Origin: Polymyxa betae | Taxonomy: Eukaryota; Endomyxa; Phytomyxea; Plasmodiophorida; Plasmodiophoridae | DNA: 42,860 nt | Assembly: GCA_003693705.1 (NCBI GenBank) | Contig: RBZT01000320.1 | Span: 1-42,860, forward strand | Direction: 5' to 3' | Part shown: piece by piece, positions 21,276 through 31,900 of the stretch | How positions within the stretch are numbered: the stretch's first letter is position 1 | How the letters are laid out: each line of letters opens with the position of its first letter | Notes under the pieces: generated by a model | Databases searched by the model: none | Told to the model about the DNA's origin: nothing | What the model saw: the letters and a program-made list of their open reading frames with translations, nothing else | Program-made: the position numbers and the translations under genes

Positions 21276-23070
21276 ACACAGTAATACCGTATTAAATCCT
21301 TTCATCGAATATCTCAATAGACAATGAGCAAGGACTCCTCTATCAAACACTAGTTGTGATTTCAGGGAGTATATCTCATAGTTACTGACAAAGAGAGTCT
21401 CAAATCCGCACTGTTTACTCTTGCCTTTGTGCCTAGAACAAAGCTCCCGAAATTGACTATGCGCAAACGGATTTCCCCAACGAGATTGAAAAGTCCAAAG
21501 ATCATTCTTGCAGCATATTGTAACACATGAAAGTACAGAGTAACATGTTCGCGATAGCCATTGAACACAGCCTGCAAGTCTCAGGTTCATTGCCGGATCG
21601 ATATTCTTGGCCCGAGCTATTCTTAGACATAAACTGGCCACCAATATTAATTTCTGTAACGTGGTCTTAGATGTGGAGATTTCCGAAATTTCGGTCAATA
21701 TGAGCTGATTATCGAGAACTTTGATAATAAGGGGTTTCTTTGCACAATATCTGTTGCCATTTGATAGTTTTATCATCTTTCCGTCAGTAAGAAAAGCGTA
21801 CTCGTCATCATCAGGCTGCTTTTTCTGAATTACAGTTTCATCGTGAATTTCCGCATTCAATATGAATAAAGCCCACCAGAAAAGCACACAGAGTAGTGTA
21901 GTCTGTGATCTTCTCGACACCAAAATCGAACAATTTCGCAAATTCAGGAAAAGCCTTAAACGCTGGCAGAAGGGTATCCAGTTGTGGTGAACTAAATTTC
22001 AGCCGTTTCACGGACGGATTATCGGCATTCTGTAGGCAGAATGGTCAATACTCAAATAGAGATGATAAAGCTATCACGGACCTGATTTATAGACAGATGG
22101 GCAGTTAGCAGCTTAGATCGGCATCGATCTCCGAAACATTCTTTATGGAGTTCCCAATGACAGAAGGGATCGCCCCAGAGTGCCTGAAATAATCGGAGAT
22201 ATTTTTGACAGCATTCCATGATACATCGCAATACAGGACGACACACATTATACAGCCAATGCCGGATAAAGGCGTCGTTAAAAGGGCAGCCATATTTCCA
22301 GGAAACCCGGATCAATTTCCGATGCGAATTCGCAATCAGAATCAGCTGTTGTTATGTGCTTTGAGCAAAACGGATTCGTATGATTTCGCTCATATCAAGA
22401 TCGTATCCTTTCACATTGCAAACAAATTGAACGTTTGTCATGGAGTATTGACCTGCATCACCATCAGTTGAAGACAGAGAATGAAGTTCTTCATCATTCG
22501 GCTCTTTGATCTAATCTTCAGTCAATATACAGACGGACAGAAAGGCTCATCCAATTTCACCAGAAATTTGCAGAGACTGTTATAATCATTGATATCAGTC
22601 ACATCGTGATTGAAGGGATACAGAAGGTCGGGAGGAGATGATGTCGCGTCAGCACGAGGGCGTTCCCGGGAGATAGTTTCGTCTCTAATATCATTCTAAT
22701 CAAGAAAATTTCAGCCATTTCTAAGACATTAGACTTGATAAAAAAGCGTTACATTGATAGTCTCCTGAATAGAAGGTAAAGCCGGATTGGAAAGTTGTAA
22801 GAAAGAAGGGTGTGTTGATAGCGTTCCAGTAACTGGTAAAAGAGATGGGATTTCTTGCTGACAGAGCGATCTTACTCCTTTGTCTGAGAGATCGGGAGGA
22901 TAGACGCTGATATTGAAATCGGGAGGATAGACGCTGAAATTGAGATCGAAAGGATAGACAGTATCAGGAGTCTCTTCCATAGAATCTGTAACATTACTTG
23001 ACCCAGGATTGAATGCAGCCAAGCACTCAGATAGGCTCAGTATGAGGACGACAAGCGCGGAGTCAACCAT
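21148..23070 (-). pseudogene. Modular secreted family, copy E (decayed)
   Basis: The start at 23070 gives a signal peptide (MVDSALVVLILSLSECLAAF) followed by a repeat VYPPDFNISVYPPDLSD. The next exon ends DVTDINDYNSLCKFL before a 49-nt intron. Module 1 has a TAA in place of the Leu codon of STLRKLIL (about 22.35 kb) and a stop after DSFIISI with a frame change (about 22.05 kb). Module 2 (from about 21.85 kb) is open and well preserved: EISEISTSKTTLQKLILVAS, CVTICCKND, FQSRWGNPFAHSQF and CGFE. A short C-terminal exon (KFMLECILRMKNYL) ends at TGA 21148, truncating the half-module seen in A, B and C. It keeps all intron positions of copies B and D. Confidence 0.75.
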
Positions 23071-23262
23071 TGCAAGGCAAAGAGAGGAGTCTAATCGTGG
23101 GATTTCGGTTTTGCGTGCAGTTTTGCTGATAAATTCTCCGTACACCCTCTGTCCAAGAATGCTGGTCCGATTCACGGAAAAAATACAAAAAAAAATAGAA
23201 TCATTTTTTCTCCGCAGTTGATAAAACTGCGCCGCTTTAATCAGGGTCCCTCTGGGACAAAT

Positions 23263-24033
23263 TCAGACTCTGCTTCCATTGAAAATGGCAAAATTTTTTC
23301 GCAATCGAGCCGTCAGCCGCTGAAATTTCAAATGGGCCAAATTCAGTTGCAGAACTTCGCAGGATGCTGGATTGAAGCCCCAACGTAGGCAACCTAAGCG
23401 ATTCTGAGCGAACTACAATTGATCAAAAACTGCTGGAATGTTTTGAATCGGGGAAAGTTACGCCGAGGGGCAAGGTTGTAAGCGAACTACAATTGATCAA
23501 GAGTTGCGGAATGTTTTGAATCGGGGAAAGTTAAGCCGAGGGGCAAGGTTGTAAACGAGGATGAGCGTGGAGGAGCTGTGCGCAGCCACCTACCTTGTCG
23601 TTCGTTGCCTATTTGATCGACAATTTCGCCTCCGATTGACAACATTAAAAGGCGAGTCTGTTTTCTAAGGAACGTTTTTGTAGGGTCCGGTACGGTAGAA
23701 GCCAGGGCCACCATGAAGGAGGTTGTAGACTTGAAGTTGTCAGTATCAGAACTCGGGCCGTTGATAAGAATGAGAAATGTGAAAGTTAAGTCAGACGGGA
23801 TTTGACGATATTTCTGAGGTACGAAAACGGCCATGGAAAACTGCAGACTGTCCGATCGTCCGGCGATTAATGCTCCCGAAAATCCGCGAAATTTCTCCGT
23901 TAACGTCCTGGTTTCACACTGAGTTCAAATTTCCGTATCGGTCAGGATTCCGCACTCGTGGTATAGATGCCGTCTCGGCGAGTTCGTCTTCGATCCGGCA
24001 GCAGTGCTCAATACAAGTTGAATCGTCAGCCAT
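23263..24033 (-). CDS. Unknown protein, three exons, with tandem repeats in intron 2
   Basis: Exons 24033-23920, 23840-23594 and 23393-23263 join in phase (0, then 1) to give 163 residues. The N-terminus is acidic and Cys-rich (MADDSTCIEHCCRIEDEL). The middle exon carries FLILINGPSSDTDNFKSTTS and LLMLSIGGEIVDQIGNERQ. The end is LKFQRLTARLRKNFAIFNGS. There is no signal peptide or membrane helix, so it is probably intracellular. No family recognised. Intron 2 is 200 nt, long for this region, because it contains a 74-bp tandem repeat. The gene runs in the same direction as copy E, about 190 bp upstream of it. Confidence 0.6.
23407..23553 (+). repeat. Two tandem copies of a 73-74 bp unit inside an intron
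   Basis: Units 23407-23480 and 23481-23553 both begin AGCGAACTACAATTGATCAA and end GAGGGGCAAGGTTGTA, differing at only a few positions. On the gene's strand each unit carries a CAATTGTAG that resembles an acceptor, so the array could offer alternative 3' splice sites. Confidence 0.85.
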
Positions 24034-24167
24034 GATTCAATCCTAGAATTTCCAAAGTGAAGAAAATGTTTAAAATTATGAGACAACAAAGTCAAAAAAT
24101 ATCTGGAAATATAGTCGAAATTAAAATGTAAAGACAGATCTCAATGGGACGCAGGTGCAAGCAGGTC

Positions 24168-24365
24168 TCAGCCGTAGTCGCGAACACATTCTGTAGCTGA
24201 GAAGGAATTTGACGATGCCCATATACGGACCGCCATCCATACTTCACGGTCACCAGGGCACTCCTGTTGATGAGCAGCTGAGGTCAAGATCACAACTTGG
24301 GCAATGACAAAGAGTACGGTGGGGAATGGAATACCTCTTGAATGAGGCCATTTGGGTGTTTCCAT
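24168..24365 (-). CDS. Small secreted protein
   Basis: The frame starts METPKWPHSRG and runs into a hydrophobic signal segment (TVLFVIAQVVILTSA) followed by AHQQECPGDRE. Unspliced it gives 65 residues ending ECVRDYG. A GTATGG...TTCTCAG intron of about 46 nt after GDRE is equally possible and would lead to a different tail (LQNVFATTAETCLHL), with the stop further left. It lies downstream of the phosphatase gene on the same strand. No family recognised. Confidence 0.45.
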   Translation of the reverse strand: METPKWPHSRGIPFPTVLFVIAQVVILTSAAHQQECPGDREVWMAVRIWASSNSFSATECVRDYG

Positions 24366-24556
24366 TAAAGTTCAGAATTACTGTGAAGAAACCCCCTGTC
24401 TCCAACTACGGTTGACGATATCCCAGTTGAATGAGAGCCCTCCAGTGGAAAAGATACGAATAGCTTCAGATACAACCTGCTAGATAAACGAAGACAGTCA
24501 ATACGTTGAAGTGTATTGAATGACACGGCAACGTTGACAGACTTCCTGGATCATAT

Positions 24557-26538
24557 TCATGCGTATGATGAGCTGGAACGCGTCGATGGTGTATTCGGCT
24601 ATAAGCAGAGGAGGTCAATATCAAAGCGATGGCACAAATCAGTAGCGACACATACCCGAAATCGGCAAGCCGTCGCATCCAGATCGTGATTGAACAGAAG
24701 GAAGGCGCCCCAATTATCGTAAGCGCCGCAATCTATAAACAATTGGTTAAAAAGTTGCACGACATTGAATGTAGCCGCATTCAATACAATTTGGGGCAGA
24801 AAATACTGTCACAAGACGACCGTCGTGTGTTATCTCGTATCCATCATGTTTCATTTCATGAGAGCGTACGATCAATTTCAGACGATTTAGCTTCAGGAAC
24901 GACTTTGTGACATCCGGGCCGAATGATTGTACGTCACCGCCGCGTGGAGACCAGTGTCGGCCATTATCCCGCGTTGGATCGGACCAGAGCATCTCGACCA
25001 TGAGGATGTTGTTCGGTTGTGTTTTGCGATCAATTTTTTGAAGGTCTTGAATGGTGACATCATCCTTTGAGAACAGACCGCCATGAACGACGAACACCTG
25101 ATTGACGCATTCATTGGCAAAGATAACAATCCAAGTACAAATCCAGAGAAAAATATCACAAATTGAATGGAGAGTTGGGACAACTGAAAGCAGAATATCC
25201 AATCCATAGTATATGGCAAGAACAGAACCCTCAGTGGAAGTCTCGAAGAAAAAACGAAGATAAAAGAAGACGGTGAATGAATTGTTGTCGTGAATGAATT
25301 ATACAAAGAAATAGGAACGAGTTGAAGAAGTGATATTACGTTTGCTTTGTTGGGATCGCCCCTCAATAACGCAGCAAGAGGCAGCTGGCAAAATGCATCT
25401 GAAAATAGTTTGAAAAGTTCTTCGCCTTGCATCTTGTACTTGTTAAAAATCTCTTTTTTGAATCCTGAAAAAATTAAGCAGTCAGGACAAAGGAATGCTG
25501 CACAGAAAAAGCAATAAGCGTATTACCGCCGATCTCATTCTGTTTGTCAGACTCGTGGTTCCCTCGAATCAAGAAGATCGAATCCGGATAACACAGTTTC
25601 CAGGCGAATAGAGACAAGATACACTCAACGGATTTCTTGCCACGATCTGCATCGGATATTAGACATTTATAACCGCAAAACAGGAAAGTGTTATAAGTGA
25701 GAAATATAAAAAGAAATGAAAGCACGATGAGGTGAATAGTATTTGAAAATACAGCAAGATAAACAATCCGCGCGAAACTCCAAATTTCTGCAGCATATGA
25801 TGGGTTTGAACAAATTGGATGTTCTTACCAACAAAATCGCCATTGAATATGTAGCGTCGTTTGGGATCTGGATATCGATTCATCTCCCAGATAGAGACCA
25901 GATCGTCGAACTGCCCGTGAATATCGCCACAGACTGTCAGCTCTTCGCCGGCCGCCACATCGACCTCAAGCACGTTCTTCTCACTGCAACCCAATTTAGA
26001 TTACAGATTAAGCAGCGGACGACAACTTCGAAACCAGATCTTAACAAAAATGGGAAAAAAATCCGTGTGCAAAACAGTACGACCTTGCGAAAATCAGATT
26101 AGCTTTCTCAATAAGTTTTTTAGCGTTTTCGAAAGAAATTTGCTTGCCCGCCTTGAAGCCCTTGATGAGGTTTTTGACGAAGGTGGCTGTGAATGGGTCG
26201 GGCCATACTGGATCTGCAGAGGACATTGATCGGCACGAGAGGCTGCTCATGTTGTAGGGACTGACCTTCAGGTATCGTCGACGGGTTTCTCACGATCGAC
26301 GAAAACACCATTTGGTTCTGATTCTTGACCTGCCTGATACATTCAGGAGAGTTACAGACGTCTGGAAGAGAGATGGGTTGGCTGATAGCCGCGGGTTTGC
26401 AGAACACCTGCTTGAGGAAGGTCCCGGGATTGATAAAAGGTCTAGGGTTCTTGCATCGGCACTTTATTTTTGCCGGATGAACAATTTTTTCTTTGATCGT
26501 GACTTTCGGATCGAGTCCTTGGAGCGATCGCCGTGATC
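24557..26538 (-). CDS. PPP-family Ser/Thr protein phosphatase (PP5-like catalytic domain), 5' end unresolved
   Basis: Exons (minus): 26538-26266, 26213-26084, 25983-25829, 25646-25527, 25464-25340, 25097-24788, 24732-24656, 24598-24557; 409 residues, all later junctions in phase. The metallophosphatase motifs are present in order: GDIHGQF, GDFVDRG (the Asp is formed across a splice), RGNHESDKQNEIGGF, VHGGLF, the conserved His in RSHEMKHDGYEI, and SAPNYCG. The GPDVTKSFL and RSHE stretches resemble PP5. However, the 120-odd residues before the catalytic core are not TPR repeats; they include IKCRCKNPRPFINPG, and the tail is a short TPSTRSSSSYA. It should be a cytosolic or nuclear phosphatase. 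The first exon is missing: an ATG exon just upstream (about 26719-26658) would splice out of phase. Residues of the metal centre are intact, so it is likely active. Confidence 0.88.
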
Positions 26539-26736
26539 CTACAGGCAGAATAAGAATTTGGAGAAAACGAGCATTTTAACGGACAAACAAAATTTGCAAA
26601 CAACAACAGATTGATGAAAATGCATAAGAAGCCATCAAAATAAACAAATAAACTACTGAGCCATACCAGAAACAAGACCCTCATTATCGGCAGATCTCTC
26701 TCCTGAGCGCTGCCAACATAATCAGCCATATCCCCA

Positions 26737-27240
26737 TCATCGGTTAGAAGCGAATGCGCGAACCTGAGCAGCATCCGCAATCTTGGCTGCGATCTGGCGA
26801 TCAGCAATCGTCGTCCCGCTGGAACCGGCAATCTCATCATCGAGAGAGAGCCCAATCAAATGGTGATGGGAAGCCACGCTGTCGTCAATGTCTTCTGTAA
26901 ATTCAGAGGCCGCGTCCTCATAGAGGCTCTCGTCATCGCTACTTTGTTCAGAGGCCGCGTCCCAACTGAGGATATTGACAGCAGGCCCAGAGGCCGCCCC
27001 CACACTTAAAAATCTTTTAACGATAGCAGACAGGGAGGCCGCTTCTGCGATACGTTTGACCGCCCAAGGATAAGAGGCCGCGTCCTGAAAGATATTCGGT
27101 TCTTCGATCGAGACTTGGTGGTCCACGAAGACGTCGTCGTTGGTCGGAGTTGAGCCACCAAGCTGCGCCAGACAGATGATGGCGAAGGGCAGTACGACGG
27201 CGGCGGACGCCATTGCTTTCGTGAAAAGACACCGGGTCAT
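26737..27240 (-). CDS. Secreted protein with periodic AAS repeats
   Basis: The ATG at 27240 (or 27213) begins a signal peptide (MASAAVVLPFAIICLAQLGG). The mature part is acidic. It carries five copies of [DEG]-AAS spaced 14-16 residues apart: DAASYPW, EAASLSA, GAASGPA, DAASEQSS and DAASEFTED. Each is encoded by GAGGCCGC on the plus strand, so repetition is visible in DNA as well as protein. An HHH patch follows, and the frame ends FASNR at 26737. No family recognised; the periodicity suggests expansion of a short repeat in an extracellular protein. A GTACCCTAACCCTCAAACCC motif lies about 85 bp upstream (27325-27344). The phosphatase gene follows on the same strand. Confidence 0.68.
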   Translation of the reverse strand: MTRCLFTKAMASAAVVLPFAIICLAQLGGSTPTNDDVFVDHQVSIEEPNIFQDAASYPWAVKRIAEAASLSAIVKRFLSVGAASGPAVNILSWDAASEQSSDDESLYEDAASEFTEDIDDSVASHHHLIGLSLDDEIAGSSGTTIADRQIAAKIADAAQVRAFASNR

Positions 27241-27344
27241 AGATCGCTTGATCTTGTGGATTGAAGGCAGCGGGTCAACGCAGGGATAGAGGGCGGCGCT
27301 TCCACGCAAAAGTCTGTGACCCGTACCCTAACCCTCAAACCCTA

Positions 27345-28995
27345 TCCACGCATTTTCAAATATCATTCAATGGCAGTAAGATGTCGCTGAACCGTTAGCA
27401 GAATTAGCAAACAAGAACGAAGTATAATTGCACTTTCTCCCGAATTATTGAGAAGAATAAAAAGGACAAAAGCAAAGCCACCAGGTTGCAAAAAATGTAG
27501 CAGAGAAATGGCGATGAAACTATTTGTTGGATTAATTTCAGGATCAATCGAGGACCGGAACGACCGTGTTTTAGTCGGCCCTTTCCAGTCGTCCCTTTCC
27601 GGTCACTGGAACGATTTCCTTCGGGAACTTTAATCCATGGGATTAGAGGGACCTCATTCACCACATTATCGTGACATTTTCTTTAGTAGATTCTTTAAGA
27701 CTGCTCATTCCCGCGACTTCAAATCCACTTGTATCTTCTTAGTACAAGTTACTGTTTAAAAAGCGTGAGAAATTCAGATTGCAGAATTATCAGAACGCCA
27801 ATATTAAACCTAGCATGGCTATTTAGATTGAACCCTCCTAATAGAAGGCACAGCAATCACGATGATTAAAACCCACTTATGCTCTGTTAAACAACGTCAG
27901 AAAGAGACCAAAACACGGTTAAAGCACATTCAAAGAACATTAGAATAGAATCGGAAGATACCAGTCGATATTGCAACAAAGCACAGCGAATTAATCAAAC
28001 ATTAATGAATTCGATACAAAAAGTATTTGTGATTCATTGATTGTGTAGAATTTGGTTGCCACTCCGGTCTGGACAGTAGGGTTCTAGGGTTTTGACCCCA
28101 GACGAATGATACGGTAAGTTTCTTAAAGGAGGTGAAGGTGGGAAAGCCAAATGCACATCTGTCTCTGGCGGCTTGAGCCTCCTGTTCATCAACAGCGTCT
28201 TTGCTTGATCTTCTAAAGCTCATTGATGCAGGCGGAAGGGACAGGGAAAGGGTCTCGGGGACTCCTATAACGAGGCGTTCAATCATTAACGAGGTCCCTT
28301 CACGCACTATCAGAGTGACCAAAATCAAACTTGAGGCCTCATTGGCTCTTGCTCACAGTCAAGTAGAATTTCTCATACAGCTTTCATTACTTGTGAAAAA
28401 AATCTGTGACAAGACAATCCAATAATATGGGTGTTTGATAGCTCGGCGATTCGTTTTCCCAGTTGAAACTAGGTCGATCTGATGGGCCTTTGCAAGTAGC
28501 AATAAGGTTCTAACACTTTGAATCTCTTTGGAAATATCTACAATAAAGAGGCTCTCAGAAACGTTCAGAACAGTTTCAATATACAATTGGAACTTGCTGG
28601 ACGATCACTTGCTGGCTGCAGTTTACGGATAGACAGAGGTGAGTATGAGGTTGGTGAAAGATCTGGCGCTGAAGACTACCACAGCTGTTGGATCTTTCCA
28701 TAAACATATTCATCCAAATCTTGCCTCGGATATCAAAAGCGTGTTCAACGAACGGCAGTCGTGCCTGCTATAAAAGCAACATATGGATGTTTTCAATTGT
28801 TTTTTCTTAAAAAACCCAAATTAGAGACGCTTGCTGCCATAATGATCCCTGGAAACAGTTCACAGAAGCTGCAGAAATTTTATGACAAACTCGCACAGGA
28901 CAGTCTTGGATCTTGAGGATATTGGGGCCGCGCGCAGCCCTCGGGCTATTTTGAATCGGTACTGGCCCTGACCCATTCTGGTCGTACTTAACGCG
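27345..28995. other. No confident gene; candidate minus-strand frame and telomere-like motif
   Basis: A minus frame at 28002-28328 (108 codons, with SKDAVDEQEAQAARDRCAF) is protein-like but has no recognisable domain, and its start could lie in a missing exon. A GGGTTCTAGGGTTTTGACC motif sits inside it at about 28078-28096. Another minus frame (28359-28586) is similar in quality. Short GACC/CCGGTC-rich repeats occur at about 27550-27610. Confidence 0.3.
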
Positions 28996-31900
28996 ATGCT
29001 TTCTTCCTGCATCTGCCTCGTGATACTGGTCGCCTGCGATTTCACGAACCCTGCGGAGATCGTTACGGGCACGAACAGTCCGAGGGAGCCGCAAGCCGAG
29101 GTAAGCTCGTCTATTAAGAGCAGCTACAAGTGTCCGATATTAAAACTTTATAGATGTTGATTGAGATGGATATTCGACCAGATCAAGAATCTTACATGTT
29201 TTTACCAAGCCGGAATCCGCCAATTTTACTTAATAATGAAGTATTGGATTCGCTGGATCTGATTGGCTTTGAAAGCGGAATAACTTCTGCAAATGCTTTG
29301 AATGTAAGACCGGCTGTATCCTGAGAGCATCTCCACCGCGTGGAGTCTATTCTAAGGTCTATTCGAGATTTTCTGCGCCACGGAGTTAAAATAGACCAGG
29401 TTTATATAGATCGCCGCACCGCGCGCGCGTTCTATTGTACATTCAAATATACAAATGAATCCGATAATTGGGGAATGGTTTGAGCGAGTGCGACGGGATA
29501 CTAGCTTGGATGATGATGTGGTTGAGGCCCGGATGTTCTTCAGTTTGAAACGGAAGGCTCCCGACTCTCCTGTTTACGCAGGATCGCGTCCTGCCAAAGA
29601 ACCGAATACAGAACGTGATTTTGAGGACGGGTTCCAGCGAATCTTCAAAGATTATTTCGCAGAGAATCCGGTTTTCAACGCAAGAGTGTCTCGGAGGCGA
29701 TTCCGGATGCGCCGTGAGCTTTTTCTTCGAATCATGGATGGTGTTAGGACCCAGGATCCTTGGTTTGAGCAGAAAACCGATGCTCTCGGAAAGATAGGCC
29801 TTTATACAGTCCAGAAAATGGTCGCTGCAATCAGAATTTTAGCTTATGGTTCGAGCTACGATATGGTCGATGAGTATATCAGAATCAGCGAATCCTCTAC
29901 CAGCGAATGTTTGCAGCATTTCTGCTCAGCTGTAGAAGCCAGATTTGGTGCAGAGTACTTGCGCTCACCAACATCTGATGATTTGAAACGCATTTTGAAA
30001 GAAAACTCTGACCGAGGGTTCCCAGGAATGATAGGTTCCATCGATTGCTATACTTGGAAATGAGAAAATTGTCCTAAAGCATGGCATGGATCCTTTCGAA
30101 GCATCAAAGGAACTTCCATTGTCCTTGAAGCAGCAGTATCTCGCAACCTATGGTTTTGGCATGCATTCTTCGGAATGCCGGGTAGTATGAACGATATCAA
30201 TGTTCTACAACGATCACCTCTGCTGCATTCAATCATAACAGGGACAATGCCTTCAATCAGCTACGAGATCAACGAAAATCGTTACGAGAAGCCGTACTGG
30301 CTCGCAGATGGTATATATCCCAACTGGCCCGTCTTCATGAAATCTATCCCTGATCCCCAAGGCGCTGCAAGACAATATTTTGCGAGGGAGCAAGAAGGCT
30401 TCTGCCGAAAAGATGTGGAGCGAGCATTCGGTGTTTTTCAAAAACGCTTTGCTATTGTCAGAAACCCAGCACGAATGTGGGACCAGGAAAGAATCGCCTC
30501 CGTCATGCGAACCTACATCATTCTCTACAATATGATGGTGGAAGACCAGAGAAAGGCACCGGTAGAGGGTGACGATGGTTATGAGACAGGCAAGCCTCGT
30601 GAAGATCGCCGTCGTCGCAATCGCCAACGGATCTCTCTACCTATTGAGGTTAGGGAGACAAGCTTCGAAGATCTGCCTGCCGCATCCTTGTCAGCAAGAG
30701 TAGGTCGTATACGAGAAACTCGCGATTCTGCTACGTATTTCCAGTTACAGTCTGACCTGATCGAGCACCTGTGGAAATCAGCCGGAAATTTATGAATGAA
30801 TACCCGTTTCCTCGGCATGCTTTTTCAGCTTAGCCAGCTTTATCTTACGTTTGAGCTCGTGGAACTCTCGCGCAGTGTCGTCCAGGGCAGAAAGGTTCAC
30901 TGAAAACAATGCCAATCGGTTCTGCTCTTCGATCAGGTCATTACGACGTCGGGACTCAAGTACGTAATCCCGTTGAACTTCTACACAGTCATCATCATCG
31001 TCGCCATCCTTCTTGTAAGCCATCTGTTTCGCCTTTTTTGTTCCAATAAGTCTCGTTTGGGACCGACCTTCCGGAGCCTCCTCACATACATCTTGATCCT
31101 CAGGTCGCATTCGCTTAGAATGCATCGCCTTTGGAGTCAAGCCCTGCTCAAACTTCGGAACGTGCTGTCGAAGATATTCCCATATAGAGCGAAATTTAAA
31201 ACCAGTTTTTTCAACTTCCTGAAAAATTCGGAATGCTTCATCTATATAATAATCTTCTTGCTCTCCCGGCTTCGGCTGAGCCTTGACCGTTGCAAGATAT
31301 CCCGCAAATTTGGAGCATGATGCCTGAATCTCCTTCCATCGGTTACACAGAGCATCTGGAGTTCGATTGCTTCCAGGGGCGAACAGCAAAAACTGCTGGA
31401 GAACTCGATTATAGAATTTGGCGCTTTTTTTATCAGCGCCTACGATTGGGTCATGGCTAACCTGCACGACAGAGCGAGCGAGGAACATGTCCTCATCCGA
31501 GGTCCAGCCTTTGCCGCAGCCCATTGGTTCAGTTCGGGACGAAATGACCCAAAACGAGCACCCTCCTACTTCCGAATTCCCGACCGCAAAAAAAAACAAC
31601 CAACAGAAATACAGTCGAGAAGAATTGAACTCCCGTCATGACGCTCACGCAACTCCGTAGACCTTCGAATAGCCAGCGGTCTATTTCCTCCAGCGGTCTA
31701 TTTCCTGCAAAAATAGACCGGTCTATTTAATAGATAGACTATAGACCCGAGGTGGGGCATTCCGTGACGGGTCTATATTCAATAGACCTCGGAATAGACC
31801 CGCGGTGGAGATGCTCTGAAGATCTCTAAGCTAAATACTATATAGGAGCTCCATGCGATTTCATCAAATCCTTTCGTATGATGTGATTCGAATCGTTGCC

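Larger units (their letters stand above)
29325..31816. mobile_element. PIF/Harbinger transposon, 2492 bp, complete ends and both genes
   Basis: Terminal inverted repeats begin GAGCATCTCCACCGCG on the left and end CGCGGTGGAGATGCTC on the right. Near-terminal TCTATT blocks are repeated on both sides (about 29345-29370 and 31680-31800). A 3-bp TGA duplication flanks it (29322-29324 and 31817-31819), the size typical of PIF/Harbinger. It carries the expected pair of genes: a DDE transposase (plus) and a SANT/Myb-like DNA-binding protein (minus), convergent and overlapping by 6 bp at their stops. The long near-perfect termini indicate recent activity. Confidence 0.93.

Noticed and set aside
24466-24678. 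Signal-peptide-like frame MRRLADFGYVSLLICAIALI on the minus strand
   Set aside because: It lies over the last two exons and the last intron of the phosphatase gene in another frame; those exons are fixed by in-phase conserved sequence (NYCG and following), so this is a shadow.
26442-26855. Minus frame containing an ATG (MADYVGSAQERD) as first exon of the phosphatase
   Set aside because: The only good donor (GTATGG) leaves phase 0, while the next exon needs one leading base. The join breaks the frame, so the true 5' exon is unknown.
30973-31320. 115-codon hydrophobic plus frame
   Set aside because: It is antisense to the SANT-domain gene, whose own frame has a clear domain order.
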